The notes under the pieces were generated by a model. The model made no database searches. It was not told the origin of the DNA and saw nothing but the letters and a program-made list of their open reading frames with translations. The translations under genes were made by a program, and so were the position numbers. This document shows positions 13,091 to 25,000 of a DNA stretch of 64,000 nt, piece by piece. Every line of letters starts with the position of its first letter. Positions within the stretch are counted from its first letter, which is position 1. Source of the DNA: Solenopsis invicta (taxonomy: Eukaryota; Arthropoda; Insecta; Hymenoptera; Formicidae). Location of the stretch: assembly GCF_016802725.1 (NCBI RefSeq), contig NC_052665.1, positions 9,998,001 to 10,062,000 on the forward strand, read 5' to 3'.

Positions 13091-16000
13091 AATTTTCTTC
13101 TTAAATTTATTTATCAGGATTGTTTACTCAAATTTTTTAAAAGAGAATTTTTCTTGAGAATTTTTCTGGCAATTCTATTAAAAATTCTAAACAAGTTTAA
13201 AACATTTTTAAATGCAGCATTGAAATAAATTATATTATTTAATGTTTCTTAATGTTCTTTAATCATACAAAGAAAAGCCATTTAAGTTTTGAATATTGCA
13301 AGGAGAAGAAAATTGACTTAATCATTTGCGTCACTTTTTTCCAGTTAATATAATTTTGTGAAATTTGTTCTGAGAGACAGAATCGATGACCGTGAGTGTA
13401 CATGGATGTACACCCAGCGTCATCAACTCTGTCCCTTATAAAATTTTTTAAACTGAGAAGTCACCATCTTTCTACATACTCGTAGTTCATGATTGATGTA
13501 ACGACTAAAGCTTTTTGGTCGTTACGTTAATTATATGAACTGTAAGTATGTAAGAAGATATCGACTTCTCAGTTTGGAAAATTTTTCAAGAGACAGAATC
13601 GATGACTGTGAATGTACCACATTGTTAATTGACTGTCGACATTTTGCAATATGAAGAAAAAAACTATCAAAAAAACAATTTTATGAAAAAAAGAAATAGA
13701 ATTTAAATTTAAAAGTAGAATTCTAAAAATTACCCTGTATACCAATAAAAATCTGTGATTTTTAAAAATAAAAAATAATTTTCTTGAAAATTCAGATTTC
13801 CCGATAGTAAACACTCTATTCATTTATTTATTTATTAATAACTTCGTTTTATACTTAAGCATCAATACTTTTAAATATTTAGAGGAAATTTGTTACCTAC
13901 TTGAGCATACCAGAATGTACTTTCTAGACTGTCTGGTTCTTGCTTATATATACACATTAGCATTGAACCATTAGCTCCATTCTCACTAATGTGATATTCA
14001 TAAATAGGCTGAATCTCTAGAAAACGTTCATCATTATGGGAATATGCTTGATCTATAGTTTCATAGAACCAAATTCGAATCCATCCATCCATACCTATCG
14101 TAAGAAACATTCTTTTATAAGTATTTATTATTCGAATCCTTTCACAAATTCCAAATTTTTGTGCAGCCAAAAATATTTTTATCTATATTTGTTTTTTTAT
14201 TTATATTTATCTGAAATTCTTTTATCTGTATTATTTTCTATTAATTACTGGTATTATACATAAATTTAAAAGATTCTTGAAATAAAAGATAATTCAAATT
14301 TTAATTTTTTTCTCTGTTTAAATCCCATCAATTAAAAATATTTTGTAACAATAGAATTGGAGGCTTATTATGAATCATTGATTAAAAATATTTTAACAAA
14401 TATGTATACAGAGTGTTCGATAATGGTGGTCCCCACGTTTTACCATAGGAGCATGATTTACCGACGGAGATATATTTCTAACATATTATTGTACTAGAAA
14501 TTACAAATGCGTGCTCCTATGATAAAACGTGGGGACAATCATTATCGAACATCCTGTGCGTGCGTGCGTGCGTGCGTGCGTGCACGCGCGCGCGCGTGTA
14601 CATATTCTAAAGCTAAGGGCACATGATGCGATTTTTCGTGTTGGTTTTGTTGATAGATTTATTACGTGTAGTTTGTAGACTGCGCTGTGTACTGCTGTGA
14701 TAGAAATGCTGCTAGTCAGATTTCACACGTATTTTTTATTTTTCCGGTTCTATTCTTTGGTTGCTATCAAGAGAAGAGCAATCGCAGCAAACTTTCGCTT
14801 TCTTGTAACTTCTATTTCTTCTATTTTTCTTTTAAAGTTAGTTTTTATTTATTATATTACAAATGTGCTAAAATATTATCTTTTCATTGAATACCTTTAT
14901 TACAGAAATGTACTACTGATAGTAATAATAATTGTTAGTATTAAAAGTACTAACAGTATACTTAATATTTTAAATAAGTAATAATATTTTACTTAAATTA
15001 TTATCTATTTAATACTATTAGTATTACATTTCTGTAAGGGTATCTGTATTTTCACCTAATTCTTTATCTACCTAGCAGCAAATCTCACAGGAAAAATAGC
15101 ATCAGATCTATTATTGAAAATCAGCACGTTAGCACACATGGTAGCACGCAATACGTCATATTTCTGGCAGCATCGCTAGCATGGCTATTAGGAAAATGCC
15201 TTGCATGCGATCTAGCAAGAAAAATCGCACCGTGCCCTTAGATTAACTTTTTGCTTAATTTTAATCATTAACTACGTTTTGGTAAAAAGACAAAGATTGA
15301 AAGAAATTTTTATTTAAAAACTTCCTTCTTTGAATTTCTAGTTTGACAACTTCTTACTAAATTAATGTTTCAATATTATGCGATAATTTATATAAAATTT
15401 TTAAATTAGTTATTAAAAGTTTTTAAGAACTACGCAGCATGTACAAATTTATTTTTACATGCAGTAATTCTTTTAATAAATATCTTTTTTGCTACTCTTT
15501 TTCTTTCTTTTTATCTTTCTCTTATTGATATACAATAATAGTATAAAGAAGATTTTTACCAACTGATATAAGCTCTCCATTTGTATATTCAAATTGTGTA
15601 ATTGCTTTAGCATGACACGGCTGTCGATTTTTTTTACATATTTCAAAAGTAATTAAGCCTTCTTCCCACAATAAAATATTCCCCCATTCGCAACCTGATA
15701 CAACCTAAGAACAATATAATTCTAAACAAACATCGAACAATATAATTCTAAACAAGTCTAAAACTTATGAAATATCTAGTAGTTCCAGGTAGCATGATAT
15801 TTGTGATAAATATTCGTAAATTTAAAATTATTATTTATATAATCTATAAATAAATAGTATTGAAGGGTATAGCTAGATTTGTATATAAAATCTGCCCTTA
15901 CCCCAAAATAGATTTATCATACGCCAATCTTTGGCTCTCTATAAAAGAACAATTTTCACCAAGTTTTAACCCGCTATGATTCTTGCTATTGCGATAGTGA

Positions 16001-19000
16001 CAAATAAAAGCACAATTATTCAATTATATTTTTTTTCTATTCTTCTGATTCACAAAAAAACTATGAAAAAAATCAGTGATGTTTTCATCAAGATACATAT
16101 CTAGAAATTTTTGAAGATATAAGTTTGAATTTTAAAAAATTCAAGAAGTATAAAATTATCAATTTTTAAGTGAAATTAAGTGATTTAATTTTGTTTTGTT
16201 ACATCTTTTCAACATTATTTACCTCAAATTTTTCAGATTTTTTTAAAAATAAGCGTTATTGTTAAAATATTGAAAATATAATTGTTTCAAGTTTTTACGC
16301 AGAAGATAATATTTAATCTATGAATTTTTTAATATCGTATTTTATGTGTCCAATTATTAATTGTATTAAAGGGATCAATAAACATCTATTTATTTATCTA
16401 TTCATTGTGTGATTAATACATTTTCAAATTCACAAAACTGCGCGCCGAATAACTTCGGTCTTAAAACACAGTTCCAAGTTGAACAAGAAATAGTAATATT
16501 ACGATATAATACTTTTTAGTATTAGTTATATTAAATTGAAAATCAATTTAATGATAACTGATACTAACAATTATTTAAAATCATACAATAACTATCAGCT
16601 CGGCAATAGAACCCGGCAGTCAGGCATTACCAATTTTAATAAAATTTTATATGTGCTTAGTAATATTTATTCAAACATTTACTACAGTAATATAAGTTGC
16701 AGTATTTAAGCATTTTCGAGAAAAAAAAAGAAAAAAGGGATAAAAAAGTTATTGGCATAACGTCCGACATTTAGACGTTGACTGCTACCCTTAGGGGTAG
16801 GCGCATTTTAGGTTTGATCCTCAAGAGACTTTCTTTTCATTTAAATCTTATATTTTAAAATTGTTATATGCAATTTTTACACCATTTTTAATTATTTAAT
16901 ATAAATTATGTGTTATTTAAAAAGAATAAGAGAAATTGAAAAATGCTCTCTTATTATTTATTAAATCAACATTTTTCATGAACACAAAAAATATGTTTGC
17001 AATAAAGATTACAAGGACTATTTTACAATAAGTTTACAGCTTTTGGAATGGTATTTATCATAAAAACAATTGAAACATAATAGTTTGTGACACTATGCAC
17101 AGTTTAAATATTGTATTATATATAACAATTTAAAAATATAAAATTTAAATGAAAAAGTCTTATTTTCGAGGATTAAACTTGAGCAGTCAACGTTTTAACG
17201 TCAGACGCTACACCACTGACTTTTTTTTATTTTTTTTTATTTTATGTATATATATTTTTTTCTCGAGAATGTCCGAATATTGCAATTTACAGGTTTACTG
17301 TAGTAAATGTTTAAGTAAATAAACCCATAAAATTTTATTTAAATCGGTGATAACCGACTGTCGGGTTTTCCTTGTAAGATCTAATTGCAATCTGTAAGGA
17401 TACTTTGTTTAAGATTTGTGTTTTCACACATATCGATTGATGTTTTCTATTTAATATGATTTATTTTGGTGCATATTTAAAAAATATTCAAATAATTATA
17501 AATATTTTGTAAATTTTTTATAAATATTTTGTGCTGTAGGGATTATAGCAATACTTATACCTTTCCGTCTGGCATAATATACACGCCCACAATGTCAGAA
17601 ATCTCTGTCTGACCATATCTACCAATTTCGCTTTTTAATTTAAGTCCCGTGAATGTTTCGGAGATTCTCCAAAATTTTATATGTCCTGAGCCGCACGTTG
17701 CTAAACATCCAGGTAACGATGGAGATATCGTTACATTGTAAACATCCCGATTGTAAGACTTGCATTTTAATGCTATTTCAGATTTCTGCCAATTCCAAAG
17801 AGTAATTGTGTAATCTGGGTATCCTGCTTGTGACACCAGCAACAAACCATCTGCACTACGAAAATGTATACAAATTATAAATCTATAAATTTAAAATTTA
17901 TAATGTAACTATAAACAAATTTTTGTATTATAAAATACATATAATAAACATATTAATAAATGATAGGTTGTAGGATTGGGATGTTGGTCCGGACCCGTCG
18001 TCCGGAAGAAAGAGTGATATTCATTAGTCCGTGTAGGTGTTGTGAATAAAGTTTTTATTTCTTGTTGCATAGTACACTTGTTGGTTATTGCGCTCCCGTC
18101 TCAATTAGTGCGTTTATAACAGTGTTTACGATATACGAGCGCCACGCGATACCTTAGCGTATTTAGATGACTGAATCCGCCTCCGTCTTCCTGAGACTCT
18201 CTTTTATCTGAGCTCTGGTCAACTTGGCCTTGCCAAATCGGCAGACTTCTTGTTTTTCTAAAGGGGTCGCTTGGCGCTCCCGATATTGGTCACCGTATCG
18301 CTGTGTCGATGTTACCGATATCAGTCGCGTAATATGGTCTAATATTATTTTTACATTTAATTAATTGTTAGGTTGAGTCAGCGGTGGCTTTCACTAATTT
18401 ATATGTTGGATAGGATATTACAAGAAATTGCAAGATCGTATTTATGTACGGTTTGTGATAGATGTTGAGCGTAAGTGCTTTTGAATCGTTCTCCAGTTTT
18501 TAATTTTGATCTTAAAATTAAAATGGAAATGCAATCCTTCCGTTAGTTGCATTGCTGCGCTCTTTAGTGCGGTTATTATTTTCTCGGTCGGAAGCAGTCT
18601 TGTCATTATTATATTGTCTTTAGTATACGTCAGATAGTTGATTACATTTTTGGCGTCCCTAATTAAATTATTCATTATGGTCAGGATCAGCAAGTATTCG
18701 TTCATGTCATCGTGTTGAGTAAACTTCGCCAATTGCACTTCCATTCTTCTCGTGATATTCATGATTAGCTGTTCGTTGTGTATCAGTACATTTTTTAAAC
18801 TGTCGACTTGTACAATGGTCTTATTCTGGTGCAGCATTTTCAGCTGCTCGATAATTTTGGTATCTTTAGCGTCCATTGTGCCGAAAAGTGTCTTACTAAC
18901 TGTTCCGACTATTTATTAGTCCGCGTCTGTGATCCCTTGTCTTGTATATTGTTTCCAGCTGATTTAGCAACGTATGTAGCTTTGTGTGGTCTTTTTCTAG

Positions 19001-22000
19001 TAGCTTTAAAGTATTTTTACAGATCTGTTTTGTATTATCTATTATGACATTGCATTTCCTTTTGATGTTTCAGGAATACCTTTTCTAGGTATTCCTGAAA
19101 CTGTTGATGCCTTGAACGCCTCAAACACCATGATGTCCAGGTTTTTTACGACTTTTTATATTGATTCCACCTTATTCATTTGGCCCACTTCGAAATAAAC
19201 TCCGAGTTCATGGGGGAATTTCTTCCATCTAATCGCTTGTTTCATGTCCGTAGTCTCCACCAGGTACGCCCTTGCGATAAGTGTCCTGTAGACCTATTCT
19301 GTAACTCTTTAACGACAATTCGGTATTGTTACAGCGTCGTTGTGCAGATATTATACATGGTATAATATTATACAAGCTTCGACACGATACCGAATTGTCG
19401 CTAACGAGTTACAGAATAGACCTACTGGAAAGGTGAGGATTCACATTACTTTTCTGCAAGTCCTTGCTCTGCATTTTTTTCTCTTTGTGATGTTTAGGTT
19501 AGTTATTAACGCTAGCTGTCTATCAGCAGTCTCGTGGCTTATTACCCGTTTTGGTCTCCTTTTTTTTCAGTCATGTACACTCACGGGGGTGAAACTAATA
19601 TAGCAGTTTCCGGTAACACGGAAAAAGTGGGGCCCACTTGAAAGTGGGAGTTAAAATGACCAATCAGAAAATGCCTTGATGTAAGTTGGTAAGAGTGAGC
19701 ATCTGCTCACTCGATTTTTGTGTGGTAGCATTGATGAACTGGTCTCTCCAACAATGCAGAACAACGAATGGTTTATGCAGGCAATAACAATTAACTTATG
19801 CAGGATCTGGTAAAGTTCAATACTAGAATTTCAAGGCTATTGTTTATTGAGACCTCGATAAACAGAAGCATTGTAATCATAATAATGAACTTTACCGGTT
19901 CCGGCATAAGTTAATGGTTATTGTCTGCATAAATAAGCTTCTTCTATTCTCTCTCCTGAAGACCCCCTTGACCCCTCTTCTACAGTCCATTTAATTTCCC
20001 ACTTCACCACCAGATGGCAGTGCTTTTTTGTTTTCCATGTTAAGTACAGGGGGTCTATCATGTAACATTTCCCCTAGGGCGGAAACGTGAAAAGTGAAAA
20101 GTTTCACGTGAACTGCACGATCATGTACGATTCCACGGAATCATGTAACTCACTCATGAGCGGAAATATAAACTTTTTCACGTGAACTTTTTCGCCATCA
20201 GCCGTGATGGCGAAAAGGTGAAAATTTAGGGAATTAATAAATTGTATGTATTTTGAAATAAGAATGAAAGTGTGGTAACAGTGTGGTAACAGTTTGAAGA
20301 GGTATTATTGAAGAGGTTAACCTTTTTGGTATTGCATTGCGTTGATAGGATAAAGTAATACATACATAAATAAAAATAATGCTTTTGTGATGTAATTAGG
20401 TTTGATATTTATATTTGACAAATTGATATTTTGATAATTATATAGAATGAGGTTTCATCAAATGCAAATTTAGATAAAAATATACTTTAAACGCGTTTTG
20501 ATACACAATGATATAAGAAAGGTGCGTCTTGTGAAATAGAATATTAATCAATCATGTAAGTGTTTATAACTTATAAATTTGGAAAATACATGTGTGAGCG
20601 GAGAATTCAGTTTTGATCAAGGTCCGTATTCTAAATTATTCAATATTTTTTAATTAAACAAAGTTAAATTTAATGACTAATGAAACTAATTTACTTTAAA
20701 ATTTGCACACATAAAAAACTAATTAAAATTAATTTTGAAAAACAATGTTTGAATTAAATTAAAATGTAATTTTGAGTATTAGATTACTACATAATAAAAT
20801 AGTTGTTACAATATATGGATCATTAAAAATAAATGTAATATATATTATATTTGTAAATTAAGTTTATGCAATATAACTAAGAAATATTGTTATTTATTTA
20901 TGAATATTTTTTACAATTTTTTTTTATATAATAAAATTTTTACAGTAGAAGTTATACTGTAAAAGCAGGTAGAAACTTTTTTCACGATCGCTTGATAGTT
21001 GCAATGATAGATGATTTACTATCCGAAATTCACTCTAATGGTGAATTTCGAATAGTAAACTAAACTTCCGCGCATTATTCATACGTAATCGCTACGTGTG
21101 AAAAGATTCACGTGAACTCTCTATGAGTGAAAAATGAAAAATGAAAAGTGAAAAGTGAAACGTGAAAAGTGAAAAGTGAAACGTGAAAAGTTCCACGTGA
21201 AATTACATGATTGACCCCCAGAGCTTTCATTTCTCATAGTATATGTTCTGTGTGTACACCCATGGCATTTGATTCTGTCCATGGGGAAATTTTCCAAACT
21301 AAGAAGTCGCTATCTTTCTACATACTTACAGTTTATGATTAACGTATCGACCAATAAAATCTAGTCGTTACATTAATCATAAACTGCGAGTATGTAGAAA
21401 ATGGTGACTTCTCAGTTTGGAAAATTTCCCCATTGACTGAATCAAATTCCGTGGGTGTACACCCACAGTAATTGATTCTATTCCTCGAAAAATTTTCCAA
21501 ACTGAGAGGTCACCATTTTTCTACATACTTGCAGTTTATGATTAATGTTACGACCATAGACTTAGCAAACTATAGACCGAGCGTAAACTGATATCTTAAG
21601 CCTGCCGCAGACGATACGTTTTTTCTAGAGTCCTATATAAAGAGAGAAGCGACATCGAACCCCCACCACAACTTTCAGTATCCAATTGAGTCCTCCACCA
21701 CCATTTTGGGACCGCTCTAACGTCATCAAACATCATTCGTATCATTCTACAAACAGCTGTGGTCACAATATGGTTGCTCGCTTAGCCAATCAAGTATCAA
21801 TCAGATTACCAATCAGAGCTTCGGACATCAATGTCGCTTTTCTCTTTATATAGGACTCTAGTTTTTTCTTACTGGATTTCCAACTAGATTTTCTTATAGC
21901 GTTTTCGATTGGGATGCACTGGCTGCACTCAGTGTCAGGCGAGTGTTCGATTGGCAGTGCCAATGCGCACTTGGCTAGTGTCACGTGTTCGTTTGAACGC

Positions 22001-25000
22001 ACGACACTCGCATAGTGCGCACTAAGTGGCACGAGATATTTTGACCGTGCCAGTTCAGTGCATTGGATGCATGCAAGCATCAGTGCATTATTGTAAGCAA
22101 TAACGAACGAAGTTTCAAATTTGAAAAAATGAGCAATCCGGATTTGGATCTTTTTAATATTTTGGAGACATTTTTGGAATCTTCTTCTAGTTCAAGCGAG
22201 GAAGAAAAAATAATTGCAATCTTCCGAACTAGAAGAATGATTCCAAAAACTGTAAATTATGTAGCATGTGTAAAAAGAATGGATAATGACACCGTAAGTG
22301 TTATATCTTTTATACAAGTACATCAATTTTATACCTTTTTTAAAATATAATTAATTACTTGATGTAATATAATAACATTTTTTTATGACTATATACTATT
22401 TAATTACATATAGTAAAAATCATTACTTACTAAGTACGAGATTACTTTTTCGAGGTTACTTTTTTCTTTTTTGCGTGATCTATTATAATTAACTCAAGTG
22501 ACACACTTGGGCTGCGGTCCGATTCACGCTCACAGCGCTATCAGCGCATTTCCGGTTGGTCCGATTCACTTCCTGAGCGTTTTCTGTAAGCGAAGTGACG
22601 TAATGAATTTGTGACGTCGCGCGCTCACGGTGACCTTTCTTCGAAGATGGGTCGGCGTGAGCGTTTGCGTCATTTGTGCGGGAAATATGTTTAAAGTTTA
22701 CACTTTGACTAGGCGTGTAGAATCTGTTGGGACCGTCAATGTGTTTGGGCGTGTTTTTTCGATAGCGGAAAATATTTTTGCAACCGTTGATTGCACAGCA
22801 CACAATAGTTATAAAATATTTATAATACTTATGTGAATATCATAAAAATAATTGTCAAAATATTTGATAAATATTTTTATGATCTTACATTCAACAGATC
22901 ATAAATATTTATTATAAATATTATAATAAATATTGTATAAAATATTTAATTTATATTTTAATATTTTATACAATATTTATGGTAAGTAAAAAAAATATTT
23001 CCATACTTATTTTTTATTAACAGTAAATATTATAAATATCAAAATATAGACAAACAAAATATAAACATTTATTATATTTATGATTTGTTCCATATGAGAG
23101 CACAAAAATATTTATAAAATATTTTAATAAATATTCATAAATATTTAAAATAAATATTGTATACTGTCTAGGTAACTATATAATCTTATTTTTTGAAAAT
23201 TATTAAATGTACTTTTTAAAATTCTATTTATTATAAAACTTTATTAGTGTTTTAAAAAATAAAATAATTTTAGCTTTATTTAGACTAGGTATCCTACTTA
23301 GGTTATGTCCTATGAGTAGCGTTTACAAGTGGTCCGAAACATTGTTGTCAGCGTGCCTTAAGCATGCTAACGAATCGGACCGATCATGAGCATCGTGAGG
23401 ACAGTGGGCACTGTGAGCGTGAATCGGACCGCAGCCTTGCACTGAAAATTTGGGCGTGTTCTTTTGCATTTGCACTATTCAGTGCAACTCATGGAACTTG
23501 TTCAGTGTTGGCGTAAACTGAGTGCGCACTGGTGCGCACTAACTTTTTCCCAATCGAAAACGCTATTACTTGCTACCGTACGGGTAATGGTACTGGCAGT
23601 GCTACTGGTCGTGGCTTCACACGGTGCGAGTTTTCGTACGGGCTGAGCAACTGAAATTTATTTTATAGAAGCGGCACGCTTAAATATGGATGAGATAGAT
23701 AAGATGAATGAAATTATTGCAACAGTTGTACATTGTCGTAAAATTGCTATTGCATTATTTTTAATTATTAAAAAATTGCGACAACGAAATAAATATCGCC
23801 GACGTTTATGGAGTCGACAGTCAATTCTTTAATGCCTCACTTTTACTATGTTTATTATGGTAATTTGGTGTGTTTATCGCATATAAACATGGTTCCTATT
23901 AGTAGGCCTCTATTAAACATAAAATACTTTCTTTGGACTATTTTGAAGTCTTTTCATTTCTGCACGACGTCATGTTTGCGAAGTGAATTCACGTTTGAAC
24001 TTTGACAACACTTCGACAGTATAACCACAGTATATACAGGCTGTGTTCCGTTTTTACTGGCAGTGCAGTAAATGTGACGTCATGACAGTACACTGTCACA
24101 ACTGTTCCAATATTATTGCATTACTGCTAGCACTGCTATAGCATCGTATTTCGGAACAGCATAGTAGCCATATTGCACTGTAGCTACCTCACCTTGGAAG
24201 CTGCAGTAGTCACAGTGGCAATATGGCTACCATTCATGACGTCATTGATGTTACTAGATGCTGTCGCAGTGCGCTGCGTACCAATAACGGAACGGATTTT
24301 TCACCACTGCCAGTACTGGCAGTTATATCGGAACACAGCCACAGTAGCAACGGTAGCTGTCGGCTTCTTTGATGTCAATGGTCCTCGATCACGTGACTGT
24401 CAGCCATTTTGAGGATTGTATAGGAGGGCTGAATTTAAATGACAACAAGAGACGTTACAATATTTTGCAAACTACTTTTACAATTCAGATAAATCCTGTA
24501 TATGATTTTCAATATACAACTATATATACTAAAATAGATTTATTTTTTTAATGTCAATGTATTTCTGGAATAAATTAATAACATTATAACACAGTATGTG
24601 AAGTGTGATAATTGTAAGTTAACAATTTAATGGCAATCTTAGGCAATACAAGTTTAAAATTGAAATATAAGGTATCTTTAAAATGTCACAACTTAAGTAG
24701 TCTGTAAGATGTTTTATATCCCAATTTTAGATGTGTATACAAATTTATGCTATCTGGTATCAGAATAAGAATAGGGAAAATAATAAAATAACGATAAAAA
24801 TTTATTTAATTATCATTAATACTCTAAAGTCTAAATAATTCCTACTTACGGAGTAATAAAAAATCCAATATTATATTTTTCACATTATTTTTGTATAAAA
24901 TTATTTACAAATTGACTCTTGCAGTATGTAGCAGCATTTTCATCGCAATAGATGATACGTATCTTGAAAGATTCCAAGATATTTGGTGTTATTCTAAAAA

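Larger units (their letters stand above)
21897..23565 (+). mobile_element. second PIF/Harbinger-type family, TAGCGTTTTCGATTGGG ends
   Basis: 1,669 bp with inverted ends TAGCGTTTTCGATTGGGA and TTA duplications at 21894-21896 and 23566-23568. It carries a transposase first exon (22129-22293) and is itself interrupted by the element at 22513-23436. A short relative is at about 41782-41942. Confidence 0.85.

Noticed and set aside
19059..19092. Short perfect hairpin TTTCAGGAATACC..GGTATTCCTGAAA
   Set aside because: Thirteen-base stem without flanking duplication or neighbours that would give it a role; recorded only.
24173..24412. A protein starting MHCSYLTLEAAVV, seen again at 37589 and 40247
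   Set aside because: It is only the conserved interior of the GGCTGTGTTCCG MITE; copies 2 and 3 end differently and there is no protein family resemblance.
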